Both the position numbers and the translations under genes were made by a program. A stretch of DNA of 64,000 nucleotides from Aptenodytes patagonicus (taxonomy: Eukaryota > Chordata > Aves > Sphenisciformes > Spheniscidae): NCBI RefSeq assembly GCF_965638725.1, contig NC_134949.1:126974294-127038293 (forward strand), in the 5' to 3' direction. The notes below the pieces were generated by a model. It made no database searches, was not told the origin of the DNA, and worked only from the letters and a program-made list of their open reading frames with translations. Shown one piece after another: positions 1 through 10,714 of the stretch. Numbering within the stretch: the stretch's first letter is position 1; every line of letters starts with the position of its first letter.

Positions 1-95
1 AACTAAGATATTTTTTAGTTAGCCTGGGGAACATGGGGAACCTAAGATTAGTACATATGTTGGTATTCAACATGTTTGTTTTTTCATCTTTACAG

Positions 96-144
96 TTGTA
101 CATGTTCTCTGCAGTCAGTAAAATGGGCCTTGAGGCTACTGTAG
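96..144 (+). CDS. SLC37A1: SLC37A1 exon (sixth from last)
   Basis: A pyrimidine-rich acceptor ending TTTACAG precedes the exon and GTGAGT follows it. The frame reads LYMFSAVSKMGLEATV and leaves one base (G), completed by TG of the next exon to make Val. The start phase follows from the joined frame, which is a multiple of three to the stop. This is the least conserved of the pieces, a loop or helix-start segment, so it rests mostly on phase and splice signals. Confidence 0.85.
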
Positions 145-3100
145 GTGAGTGTTTTTAAGTTATTTTCTGCCTGGCTTTATGTGAACTTTTCATTTATGAT
201 CCTTTGATGCTCTTCCCTTTTCTTTTTATTTTATTTTTTCCCTGAGAGGAGGAAATATGGAATCAAATTCCCTAGACTTTGTCTTGCAGGCTTTTTATGG
301 GGTAAGGAAGAGGCCAGGAAATAAGTAAGGGGTGGCATGAGAACAGTGATTTAGTTAATATCATTAGTCTTCTTTCTGGAACTTGTTGTGTCAGCACAGG
401 CTTTATTATATTCTCTATTCCCAGTGTCAGAGGTATTTAAAGACTACTTGTAGTACTTTTGACAGCAACGTTAACTTTACTTGTTTAGTCTGAATTAACT
501 TGTCTTTCTATCTGTTACCTGAAAACAGAAGTTGAAACACAACTGCTGACAGTAGTGTCTCATCTGCCTAAAGGCCTTGTTAAGTTTTAGGGCCCTCTGG
601 TGCTCGGTGCTGTACAAGCAGAGAAGGGGCTTATGGGTGGGTGCCTGTGAGCATCCCCTGCTCTTAGGGCCAATTTGGTCAGACTTTCCCCTTTCTCTGA
701 CCTACCAGGATCAGTAAAGGCCCTGGGAAGTGTCTTTTGACTCAGCCCTGTCTCCTCTTAAATTTGAGAATTCACGTCATGGAGTAAGCATTGCAGGGAG
801 ATACAAATACGTGTTGCTTTTCCTCCTTTCCCAATTCTGTAATGGGGCCAGGGAAGCCAAGGAAGGATTAAACCATTTGAGAACCACAGGCTATGATGTT
901 TCCTGTTGCTGTGGTTGACAGTCATGCAAACAACTCACATTTTCCATTTCTGTCCCACTTGCCACAGTGATGCTGCTTATCAGTGGTGCTCTGGTGAATG
1001 GCCCTTACGCGCTGATCACCACTGCTGTCTCTGCCGATTTGGTGAGTTTGGCTCCCCCTCTGCTTCCAGTGTAGTAGCTTTGGCCTCCAGAGAGAGCCCT
1101 TTGACTTCTGCAGGGTCATCAGTGAAGGGGCTGCGTTGTCCCAAAGGAAAGGGATAAGGAGCTGGGTAGGCAGTGCTGAACTCAGCCATTGAAATTGTTT
1201 TAGAGTTCGTGTATTAGTATGAATGAGTGTCGTGCTTGTGAGAGGCTTCTGAATTATTGTTGGCTACTAACAAGACAGCCCAAATCTTGTAGATGACAGC
1301 CCAAAGTGAATGTGAAGGTTGCATGCAAGGTCAAGTGTCTGTACAGGTGCCTTCTCCCCTTCTATACTTTGCATTTTTAAATGAGGGGAGGGGCTGAGTC
1401 TGCATGAGAGGTGAGTTGGAGACCTAATTCCCATCAGTGTGGAAAGCTATATATGGCACATACCCTTACTTTTGTCCATGCTACCCTCTGCCATTTCTTG
1501 TACTGTTATTCTGGTTGCTGGCACTTCCAGCTGGATCAGGTCGGTCAGTCACAAATGCCGTGTGAAAACATTGACCCTGGGTACCTTTCATTAGGTAGGC
1601 TTTGGAAGGTTGCTTTCAAAGGTCCTCATTCCTTAAAGCACCAAGCAAGAGGCAAAACTCCTCTAACAACAAATGTTCTAAATATAGGGAAAGGAGCAGG
1701 ACAGAAATCTCTAGACGTCCTCTGGAGTCCTATCCTTGGCCTGGAGGTGACAAAGAAGGCCACCATGCATTGCCCATTTTATCCTTAGCCTTGTTGAAGG
1801 GGCTGCTAGCTAGAAAGTGGGGCCTGACATGCAAGATCCCTACCTGGCCCTTGGGAAGAGGGTTGAAACTGCCAACCAGTTCCTAGGATGTCAACCATCA
1901 AACATCTGACACAAGCAAATGTAAATTGCTGATTACTTGACTGTATTCTCCTCAGTGTACTGGAGATAAAGGACTGTCTGTCTTAGCAGTTCTCTGAACT
2001 ATTCAGTTTTTCTATCTTTCTACTAAGTCACTCCCTTTATCAATTGGTTTTTTTCTGAAGACCCGGCTTCTAAAATTGGGACTGAACAGCTTCTTTTGGC
2101 TCAAGAATTCTCTGAATTAGCATTTTGGTATATATCCATAATTCCAGTACTCTAGTATTCCTATCACAGCAGTGGGTTTTTTTTTTTTTTTTTTGGTTCC
2201 ACAAAGCTTTGCTGTATTAGCAGGGGAAAAAAGGGCCATGGAAACAGCCTTGCAGCATAATGCAAATCTGAAGTGCTGTCCTTATTGCTTGAATCCAGAG
2301 TGTGCAGAACAGAAAGCTTCTTGGCTCCTGTGGTTTAAGTAACATGATTTAATAGAGGAGAACACTGTAGGCAACAGGTTGATGGAGTAGACGGCTTCTT
2401 TAAGTTGTGATAAAAGGGTCTGAGCTAGGATTTTTAAGGCATCTTCACAATGTACATCTAATGTGGAGGGGTGTGAGCTAGATGACGCTCTAAGGACTTT
2501 TTCAGAGTTTAGCTCAGGATGGGTCTAAGCAGTCTTTGTCACTCTAGGGTACCCATAAAAGCCTGAAAGGGAATGCAAGAGCCTTGTCCACAGTGACAGC
2601 GATCATCGATGGAACAGGATCTGTAGGTAAGCCAGAGCTGTAAGGTAGCCTGCTTTAGCTGTGGTAGGTTAAAACAAAGGATCTTTGAGAAACTAGGCTG
2701 TCTCCAGTTCACATTTTGCCAGGACTCGGTACAGCTTTGGAAATGGAGAGTAGAGCAAACTTAGCCTTAAACCTCTCTAGTGGTCCCACTGAGGTGGGGG
2801 GGAAGGAGGAGGGTGGTAGACTGATACTGGGCACAGACAGCAAAAGTAAATGCCATTGGGCTGTTTCCGAGATCAGGGATATTTTATTCATGGCCTCCGC
2901 ACTGGTATGTGGAAGGGAAAATTGAGTAGGATTCAGCTTAATATTGGACGGGCATTTTGTTGAGCCAAAGACAGGCGTTTCACAAACTTCTAGTCTCCCA
3001 GCTTCCCCTGTGTTAGGTTTCACATTGGCTTGCAGCTGTACCAGTAATGTTTTGCACTTTCTGCGACCTTTTAATACATAAGGTAATACTGAGTTAACTA

Positions 3101-6100
3101 GGTGGAGAAATTGATATTCTAACCCAGAATAACTATCTTTCGGCATAGTAAATCTTACGTTGCATCATTCTGACAATATCAATATTATATTTTAGGTGCG
3201 GCTTTGGGGCCTCTCTTAGCTGGTCTTATTTCCCCATCTGGTTGGAACAACGTGTTTTACATGCTCATGGTGGCAGATGCATGTGCCTTGCTAGTAAGTC
3301 TAAAAATACTATTTAGTTGCCGCGTATTTCCTTTGTGCTAAACTATCTTAAAATGCAAGTTTTCCTTTTGCAATTTCAATACTCCATCTTACAAGAAACT
3401 TCCAATTGTTTAGGAGATTTTCAATTAAAGAGCAAATTTGCTCATTTTGAAATTTTCATCTAATTTTAATCAAAAGTGCAGATTAGTTCTGATGCACTTC
3501 AATTCCTAAGCAAATACACATCTGTTAATTGCTGGCTGAGTAGATTACAGCGGGCATAATTGTAAGCAAACCTTCATATATAGACCTAGAAGATGCCTCA
3601 GATTCCACTCACGGAAGAATTACTTCCGTTTTCTTTAAAGCCAGTTAAGCAAAGCAGTAACAAATGTTTTGCTACATTGCTGTATCACCAAAAGCACCGT
3701 GGTAATGAAGCTGTTGAAAGTTAATACATCACATTCTCCAGATGGGCCCTAAAAATTCAGTACTAGGTTAGACGAAAAACTGGCATCCTAACTTTTGACA
3801 GTAACCGGGAGCAGATATTTAGGCAAAAGGAATGCAATGCACGTGGTGGCTTGGTACAAAGCCCGCCCATTTTCTTTTTTTCTCCTGTCTGAGATCCTGT
3901 ATGATTGATAAGAAGATCTGAAAAGGTTGGGTTTGTTGTTTTGGGTTGTTTTTTTTTTTTCCACTTCTGACTTGCCCTGCTTTGCTTTTAAAGACCAAAG
4001 AAGACACAAGATGAGGCAAGGCGAGTCTTGCTGTACCTTTGAAGTCAGTCTTGCTGCACCCACCTGTAGGTTAGCCTGTAGGTTACGTTTTTGCATTTGC
4101 CACGGATTTCCCTGGCTGGCGTCTGTACCAGCTTTGTTCTCCAGCAGAGCAGAGTGCTGCTATGACCACCTCAGACATGTCCTGAAGTGTCACCCGCTTC
4201 TCCTCTCCTTTTGAAGTCCTGGGTAGAAGTGGTCATGAAAGGGTAGGGTGACTGTGAAACACTTCAGAAATACTCCTTTCTCCGTACTGGCTGTGCCCAG
4301 ACAAAGCCCCGTGCCTGCACGGTGTTGCACTGAGCTCTCTGCTCCTGCAGAGGAGCTAATGCTGAGTGTGTCAGATCACTCTTTCCTGACACAAGAAAAG
4401 CAGAAAGTCTTGCTTTGAGTTACGATTGAGGCTTTTTTCCTAAATTCAAGTTAAACCCAAAATTTTGAAGTAAATTTTTCCACATTTAAGATATGAAATC
4501 TCTGGAAATTAAGTAAATAAATTAGGTAGGTTAATAATTGAAGTATGTTGCCACCGGTGGTCAGCAGCTCTATAAATCCTGATTTGTGCTGTTTTCAGTA
4601 TTAGGTATTCCATGCTGCAGAGTGAGGTTTGGGAGATTGTCGTAGTTTTCCCAAGTAGACTTAAAGCTCTGCTTTTTTTCTTTTATAGTCATTTATTAAA
4701 ACCAAATGAAAAAATCCCACATTTATTTGCTGCATCAGTTAAAATGCCTTTGTAAAGCTCTGTTTTTGGGAGGGTTGACTCTGTGCTGTTGTAATAAATC
4801 CTGGTGTTTGTAACTGTTGTTCTGCTTTTCCTGTTCTTTGCAGTACAGCGCTTAGATGTCTGTGTTCAAATGTTATTTCTTCAAAGATATCTGGAGGGGC
4901 TTTAGCCTCACGTGGCATTCAGTTCTGTCATTCTTGGCCACTCCCATACCTCTGAAATGTTAGATTTAGCTTCTTAAAACACCAATACTTGTAATAGTAA
5001 AGAAACTTCCATTTATAACAGTGAGACTCTGAGGATAAGGAAACCTGTAACAGTGGGGAACCCTGGAAGTTCTAATTCTGTCTTTAATGTACGTGGGAAT
5101 CATCACAATTTATTTGTAAAATCACTTTCCTGGGTACTATCTTAGTACACTTTTTAAAGCGACTTGAAAGTCCTGATCCTGCACAGGCAAGTAAACGTGA
5201 CTGACTTTACTCATCTTGACTAATTGTGTGATTAAAGCTTTTCACACACACAAGTGTTTGTCAGAATAGCAGCTAAAATACTTTTATGCTCCAAAGTTTT
5301 TATCTGCCATGTTTTCCTGAAGTCTTGGGTTCCCTCTGCTGGTTTCTTTACATGTCTGCTAGTTTCTTTACATGTCTGCTGGTAAAGTAACTTTGGAAAG
5401 CCATTCTGATTTTTACAAAGAAATCGATCTCTCGGTTGTGAAAAGGAAATAATTTTCCTCTTGCCTATTCATTGTGAAAACTCCTCTTCCAAACATTGAG
5501 CATCTGTAAATCTTCTAATTTTTTTTTTTTTTAAACTGAGTTCATCATTACAGGGTAATGTTTCAAATGAGGAGCTCTGAGTAACAGTGAACATCTTATC
5601 CTGAAACTGAGCTTATTTGTATATCTGTATAGATATTAACACAGATACTGTGACTGTTGTTTACAGTTCTTACTCCGTCTTATTCAGAAGGAACTTCGGT
5701 GTAATGCAGACCATACCCTGTAAGTGTTATGCATGGCTGTTGCTCTTTAATAACGGTTTAGAAACATGTTACTAAGCCTTTGCCCCGTAATACCTAGATG
5801 TAGACTGAACGTGTTAAGGTTTCTGTATGTCCATTTCTGTCTGTTTTAATTTTGCTTCAAAAGAGTAATCTCAGTTTGATGTTTTCAAATCATGAACATT
5901 TTTCTTTAGAACATCTCATTTTGAAAAGTATCTGAAAATACATCTCTGTCACGGTCTCTTAGTTATGGTTTGTTTTTTCCCCAGGATGTTATCTTCCTGG
6001 GTTTCATGATGGAGCGTGCACCTGGGGAATAAGAAGCTACTCAATTGCTTGCTCTGTGTTTATTAATAGTTTCAAATGTAACTTTTTCCAAAAGGTCTCC

Positions 6101-6351
6101 TTAAAGGAAAGGGTAACTCTGAATTTAGTGTTTTGAATCGAGGGGAAAAAATGCACTGAATCCATGGGGTTACACTTGCATATGCAAAATCTAAATTGAG
6201 ACCCTTGGTTGTAGTTTTGGAGAAGTAAAATGGACAGAGAATAGCATGGCAAGGGATGGATCCTGCATTTTGAAGTTAGTGGCTGTTAATGCCTTACACC
6301 TCAATTTTTCCTGCCTGGTTGCTGTTCTCTCCCAGGTTTAAAGAACACTGA
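96..6351 (+). CDS. SLC37A1: SLC37A1, C-terminal part (six exons, 5' end outside window)
   Basis: This is a sugar-phosphate/phosphate antiporter of the major facilitator superfamily. Family knowledge places SLC37A1 in the ER membrane, where it exchanges glucose-6-phosphate for inorganic phosphate. Six exons (96-144, 968-1041, 2548-2626, 3196-3293, 5667-5719, 6336-6351) join to 369 nt, giving 122 residues plus TGA, with consistent phases and GT..AG borders. The product carries family-typical segments such as GALVNGPYALITTAVSADL, GTHKSLKGNA, TAIIDGTGS and GWNNVFYML. Three hydrophobic stretches fit the last transmembrane helices, followed by a short polar tail ending in FKEH. Human SLC37A1, as I recall it, ends in a similar FKE-type tail, and the next gene is PDE9A as on human 21q22.3, so SLC37A1 is preferred over SLC37A2. 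The upstream exons with the N-terminal helices are missing only because the window begins here. Confidence 0.95.
145..967 (+). other. SLC37A1 intron
   Basis: The intron starts GTGAGT and ends CACAG. It holds unique, A/T-leaning sequence with no repeat or second gene that I could recognise. The short open frame at 730-918 has no family features. Confidence 0.7.
968..1041 (+). CDS. SLC37A1: SLC37A1 exon: NGPYALITTAVSADL helix
   Basis: The acceptor is TGCCACAG and the donor is GTGAGT. After completing the split Val codon the frame reads MLLISGALVNGPYALI followed by TTAVSADL, the signature of a late transmembrane helix in SLC37A1/A2. The exon ends in phase 0. Open frames overlapping it on either strand are out-of-frame shadows. 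Confidence 0.96.
1042..2547 (+). other. SLC37A1 intron
   Basis: The intron starts GTGAGT and ends CTCTAG. The only notable element is an 18-base T run at 2177-2194. Open frames at 1411-1886 are not supported by codon pattern, motifs or splice context. Confidence 0.7.
2548..2626 (+). CDS. SLC37A1: SLC37A1 exon: GTHKSLKGNA loop
   Basis: The acceptor is CACTCTAG and the donor is GTAAGC. The frame reads GTHKSLKGNARALSTVTA and IIDGTGSV, a nearly invariant cytosolic loop and the start of a helix in SLC37A1/A2. It ends one base into a Gly codon that the next exon completes. Confidence 0.96.
2627..3195 (+). other. SLC37A1 intron
   Basis: A short intron starting GTAAGC and ending TTTTAG. Long open frames on both strands (145 aa on the minus strand at 2709-3146) carry no recognisable motif. 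Nothing else is seen. Confidence 0.7.
3196..3293 (+). CDS. SLC37A1: SLC37A1 exon: final transmembrane helices
   Basis: The acceptor is TATTTTAG and the donor is GTAAGT. The frame reads GAALGPLLAGLISPSGW and NNVFYMLMVADACALL. This covers the glycine-rich helix and the start of the last helix, and it ends in phase 0. Confidence 0.96.
3294..5666 (+). other. SLC37A1 intron
   Basis: The intron starts GTAAGT and ends TTACAG. It is A/T-rich unique sequence with T runs near 3947 and 5519. A 20-bp perfect-length tandem duplication sits at 5341-5380. No exon-like conserved reading frame was found. Confidence 0.7.
5341..5380. repeat. Two-copy 20-bp tandem duplication
   Basis: Two adjacent 20-bp units of the form (G/A)GTTTCTTTACATGTCTGCT differ at one base. 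They lie in an SLC37A1 intron and look like a recent slippage or short duplication event. Confidence 0.8.
5667..5719 (+). CDS. SLC37A1: SLC37A1 penultimate exon: end of last helix and tail
   Basis: The acceptor is TTTACAG and the donor is GTAAGT. The frame reads FLLRLIQKELRCNADHT plus two bases of a Leu codon. The RLIxKEL stretch marks the cytosolic end of the last helix in this family, and the tail after it is expected to vary between paralogues. Confidence 0.93.
5720..6335 (+). other. SLC37A1 last intron
   Basis: The intron starts GTAAGT and ends with the pyrimidine-rich acceptor TTCTCTCCCAG. It contains no recognisable repeat or gene. Confidence 0.7.
6336..6351 (+). CDS. SLC37A1: SLC37A1 terminal coding exon (FKEH-stop)
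   Basis: The acceptor is TTCTCTCCCAG. The first base G completes the Leu codon CT|G, then the frame reads F-K-E-H and stops at TGA (6349-6351). Only 16 coding bases lie in this exon, so it could not be found by ORF length. It is assigned from phase, the acceptor, and similarity to the FKE-type C-terminus recalled for SLC37A1. The 3' untranslated region follows. Confidence 0.86.
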
Positions 6352-6876
6352 GCTACGAGACCAGATTTGGAATAAGGACTGCGTCAGTGATCAGAGCTCT
6401 TCCCTGGAAAACAAACTTCATAGAATGCATTATTCTATATTTAAGAGATTCTGTTTGGTGAAGAACTTTGCATGTTTACTGGAAGCAGTGTGAGAAATGC
6501 AACTGATAAATCCCTGAAGCTCTTATTTTTGCACATGAATAAGTACCTCAGGATGGCAACTATTCATCAGATGAAGAGACAGGAACTTTGGGAAGGTTTT
6601 AGCAGCACGCCTCAACTGAGCCAAAGAGAAATACCAAGTGCCTTTTTATTTCTTTTGATAGGATGTTTTTAATTAAAATGCTGAACTGTGTATTTTGCAA
6701 AAACAAGTCAAAACTAGAGCAGAAGGAAGTTGAAATCATAACAGTCTAGCAGTGAAATGTCCCAGTGTCAGTGAGCAAAGTATGTATCCCTTATGTCATG
6801 TTGCGCACATCAAGGACATCACTTCATAGAGGACAATACCAGCTGGTTATTAAGATGCACTGCTATTAGTATTTTA
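6352..6876 (+). other. SLC37A1: SLC37A1 3' untranslated region (proximal part)
   Basis: Sequence after the stop codon is A/T-rich with no credible coding frame. An ATTAAA at 6672-6677 is followed within about 15 bases by TG/T-rich sequence (TGTGTATTTT), a plausible proximal polyadenylation site. If that site is not used the UTR would run through the CR1 copies at 6877-7960. RNA evidence is needed to fix the end. Confidence 0.5.
6672..6677 (+). terminator. Candidate proximal poly(A) signal ATTAAA for SLC37A1
   Basis: ATTAAA lies 321 bases after the stop codon, and GT/T-rich sequence follows it. It is the first credible signal after the gene. It is inferred from sequence alone, and hexamers of this kind occur often by chance in A/T-rich DNA. 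Confidence 0.35.
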
Positions 6877-7110
6877 TCATAGAATGGTTTGGGTTGGAAG
6901 CGACCTTAGAGATCATCTAGTTCCAACCCCCCTGCCATGGGCAGGGACACTTTCCACTAGACCAGGTTGCTCAAAGTCCCCTCCAACCTGGCCTTGAACA
7001 CTTCCAGGGAGGGGGCATCCACAACTTCTCTGGGCAACCTGTTCCAGTGCCTCACCACCCTCACAGTGAAGAATTTCTTCCTTCTAGCTAATCTAAATCT
7101 GCCCTCTTTC
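6877..7110 (-). mobile_element. Older CR1 LINE, 3' part (split by a younger CR1)
   Basis: On the minus strand this is the 3' end of a CR1 non-LTR retrotransposon. At its low-coordinate end it starts CATAGAATGG followed by a TTTGGGTTGGAAG-type CR1 terminus. It then runs through typical CR1 sequence to GCCCTCTTTC at 7110, where a different CR1 terminus begins. The interrupted sequence resumes at about 7553 with AGTTTAAAGCCATTACCCC, the expected continuation. The copy is diverged and non-functional. Confidence 0.88.
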
Positions 7111-7552
7111 ATAGAATCATAAAATCATAGAATCATTTAGGTTGGAAAAGACCTTTAAGATCATCAAGTCCAACCGTTAACTTAGCACTGCCAAGTCCAT
7201 CACTAAACCATGTCCCTAAGCACCACATCTACACGTCTTTTAAATACCTCCAGGGATGGGGACTCAACCACTTCCCTGGGCAGCCTGTTCCAACGCTTGA
7301 CAACCCTTTTGGTGAAGAAATTTTTCCTCATATCCAATCTAAACCTTCCCTGGCGCAACTTGAGGCTGTTTCCTCTCCTCCTATCACTTATTACTTGGGA
7401 GAAGAGACCGACACCCACCTCGCTACAACCTCCTTTCAGGTAGTTGTAGGGAGCGATGAGGTCTCTTATCACTGAGCCTCCTTCTCTCCAGGCTAAACAA
7501 CCCCCGTTCCCTCAGCTGCTCCTCATAAGACTTGTGCTCTAGACCCTTCACC
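7111..7552 (-). mobile_element. Younger CR1 LINE inserted into the older CR1
   Basis: It begins with the octamer-type tail ATAGAATCATAAAATCATAG, then GGTTGGAAAAGACCTTTAAG. It closely matches the 3' ends of the copies at 10630 and 25716. On the minus strand it encodes the C-terminal piece of the CR1 ORF2 protein ending in [11 protein letters not shown] (stop at 7203). The match to the sister copies stops near AGACCCTTCAC at 7552, marking 5' truncation. TTC occurs at both borders, so the target duplication is very short if there is one at all. Confidence 0.9.
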
Positions 7553-7960
7553 CTTCAGTTTAAAGCCATTACCCCTTGTCCTATCACTACATGTCCTTGT
7601 AAAAAGTCCCTCTGCAGCTTTCTTGTAGGCCCCTTTCAGGTACTGGAAGGCTGCAATAAGGTCTCCCTGGAGCCTTCTCTTCTCCAGGCTGAACAACCCC
7701 AACTCTCTCAGCCTGTCTTCATAGGAGAGGTGCTCCAGCTCTCTGATCATCTTCGTGGCCCTCCTCTGGACTCGCTCCAACACGTCCATGTCCTTCTTGT
7801 GTTGGGGGCCCCAGAGCTGAACGCAGTACTCCAGGTGGGGTCTCACAAGAGCGGAGTAGAGGGGGAGAATCACCTCCCTCGACCTGCTGGCCACGCTGCT
7901 TTTGATGCAGCCCAGGATACGGTTGGCTGTCTGGGCTGCAAGCGCACATTGCCTGGTCAG
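7553..7960 (-). mobile_element. Older CR1 LINE, 5' remaining part
   Basis: This is the continuation of the 6877-7110 copy. On the minus strand a frame (start 7894) encodes the RT C-terminal region with [20 protein letters not shown] and [19 protein letters not shown]. That frame runs across the junction and ends in the younger element at 7523. The element is 5'-truncated near 7960 within the ORF2 coding region. It belongs to a different, older-looking CR1 subfamily than the insert. Confidence 0.88.
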
Positions 7961-10629
7961 ACAATAATAACCTTGCCATATTATTAGTTTTTAACTACAG
8001 TACTACTTCTAATCCCAAGGACAACATCCAGCCTTTTGGTTGGTGATGAAATGGAATTTACTGTTGCGGTGTACCGCAGTTAGCAGTTTTCACAGACTCT
8101 CTGGATGGATGTTAGTCCTCAATTAGGATCGTTGAAAAGGGAGTCCTAAGCAACAAAAAGTAGATTGAGTCAGAATTTCCAGTGGGGGGCTCTAATGATT
8201 TTCAGGGCATTATAAACTGGTTATGCAAATGTCACATAATTGTTGTGCTGCTCCTCTAGGCTGGGTTGAAATGAGAGGTTGTTCCTTTGGGGTGGCAGAG
8301 AACTGTGAGCTGTCATACTTTAGCACTACAGGATTCAACAGATCAGCTGCTTTTGTGCCCACTGCCACAGTGATCTCTGTTGGGTACTCCCTGATTTCAG
8401 TGCTAGTGTGTGCATGTGGAAGTCATTGTCAGATCAGGGCTTTAATAACCAGGAATCTCTTTCAAGTAGCTAATTTCAAGTGGCTCTGAATTTCAGATTT
8501 GCAGCCAAAATATCAGAAAAGAAAAATGACCTAGGTGGTAGGTTGTAGAACATCTCAGTAACTGGTGTTACCCACCAAATAGATGGTTTAATGTCTTCAA
8601 AACATATCATTTCTTTGTATAGCTATCTCCTTTGCAAAACAGGTGTTTCTGTGATTTTTTTTTTTTTAAAGATGCACAAAGTAAAAAGGAATTTTTTTTG
8701 TATGAGGTGTTTATACTTAGATCACGAAGGCTAGATAATTTAAACTGTGTTATTCTTAACTGTATTTATTAAAGCTCTAGGTATATGTCTTGTTCTGAAC
8801 TATACTCTGTTTTGTGAAACAATGTAGTAGTCTTTACACTTGAGTAACAAAACAGCACACTCTAAAATAGTCCTGCAAAACATGGAGAAATGTCTCATCA
8901 GCTGCTGGTGTTGTGTTCCATGTGCTGGCACAACACTTAATTTCCAGGGCTGTTTTGTAATTGTTCAGTCTTTGATGAGTTATTTCACTGGTTTGATTGA
9001 GCACATGCTTTATGCTTGACTTGAACAGTATAAGAACGTGTTCATTTTTAACTGTTTTGCTGAACAGAGGTACAGGAAAGACCTTGGTCCCCCAAAGACT
9101 TAAGGAAGGTACCAAAGTCCTTGCAAGTGAATGCTGTGCGTAGGCCCTGACCCTGCAGTCACCTAGATGAATGGTTAACTTCACACATTTTTGAATAAAC
9201 CTGTTGAGACCCATGGGGATACTCAACATGTGAATTCATAAATCTGTGCTGCGTTTGGGCTTTAGGCTGTAATTAAACGCGACAGAACTCTGCAGCAATG
9301 TTACTTGAAAGGACTTCCATCCTGGTGGCGTGGCACACTGCCCCTCTCTCAGCCAGGCTGACTCTGGGGGACTGCTAGCCAGACCGAGGGACTGGTCTAG
9401 CCTCTGATGGGGGAAAAACAACATTGCGACCAAAACAGCTGTACTGGCACAACTTCAATGGCTGTGCGAGGAGGGAGGGATGGAGGACTTCTTTAGCTGA
9501 AGATGACAATCCCTTCCCCCAAAAAAGGTATGTAGAGCTGTATACTAGTTTATGGAAACAATTTCAACTCTGCTGCGCTCAGATTTTGAGAGGCTGTTCC
9601 CTATGGGCTGAAGTCTTAGGTTAAAATGCTTTCAGTTGTATTTAACAGTTACAGGTTGTAAAGATATTTAACTGTGTTTTGGGTTTTACTTTTTGAGGCT
9701 GCTGCTGTTATTTATTTATTTATTTGAATAGCTTTTGCACTGCAGTGGCTCGGGTATGGGATGACGACAATGTTGGAGGTGCCAGGCTGAGTCCTTCCTT
9801 CCATCGATTGTGGGAGGGAGTTTGTTACTCTTAGTGTGCTGATGTCTCCTTCTTTGCGAATGTGCAGCATTTCAGTTCCTTCCAGCTACGAATTTGTTGG
9901 ACAAAAAGATTTGCTTTTCTTTCTTAACAACCCTAAAGGTCCCCCAAGTTGTGAATAAACTGTGTGGTTTGTTAGTATCGGGTGTCAATATCCATTAGTC
10001 TGGAAATGAGCAAGACTGACAAAATTTTGTATGTAGAAACGTGAGCGACCAGTAGGTAGAGCCAAATTTAAATATGACTGCAGGGTTGGTTTGGTTTTTA
10101 ATGCTGGCTATTGTGAATTTTATCCATTTACCATCTTGTGTTGAATAAAAATAGATTCTGCTTTAAAGTGAAAAATGCTGATTGCTTCATCTTTTACATC
10201 TCCATGAAGAAATGCTCCATTTATTGGTTGAAAGGATAGACAGCCCTGCTGGGACAGCACTCCTATCTCTTGTGAGGGTAATGAAAATGGATCATTAGGA
10301 GAACAAATTAGAGCCTTTATTTTGAAAACAGTGCCCTTCTCAACTTGAACGTGTAATTTTTTTCTTTTCATGGGAATGTGGGTTGTACAACATCAGTATT
10401 TCCAATCAGCTGCATCAGATGGATATATTCTGCCTACTTTGGTCTAGTAGGGAAGGAGGACACTCATCTGAGTCAGGGACTGAGTCCAACTCCTACAGCA
10501 TAGTTTTAAGGTGACTTTTTTGTTGTCTGCTTCACTGCTCTTCAATTTATACGGAATTGAAATTGAAAAGCTTCATCTTTTCTCTCAGGCTCTAATCATC
10601 TTGAACATTTATTGTCTTGATTCTGTTAT
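7961..10629. other. Intergenic or distal UTR sequence, no gene recognised
   Basis: A/T-rich unique sequence. It holds several AATAAA hexamers (9194, 9954, 10144) and a short TTTA microsatellite at about 9708-9725. Open frames such as 8834-9229 on the minus strand show no family motif. It may be part of a long SLC37A1 3' UTR. Confidence 0.5.
9954..9959 (+). terminator. Candidate distal poly(A) signal AATAAA
   Basis: A canonical AATAAA is followed immediately by CTGTGTGGTTTGTTAG, a good GT-rich downstream element. If used by SLC37A1 it would make a 3.6-kb UTR that includes the nested CR1. Other AATAAA hexamers at 9194-9199 and 10144-10149 have weaker downstream context. Confidence 0.3.
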
Positions 10630-10714
10630 CATAGAATCACAGAATTGTTTAGGTAGGAAAAGACCTTTAAGATCATCAAGTCCAGCCGTTAACATAGCAC
10701 TGCCAAGTCCACCA

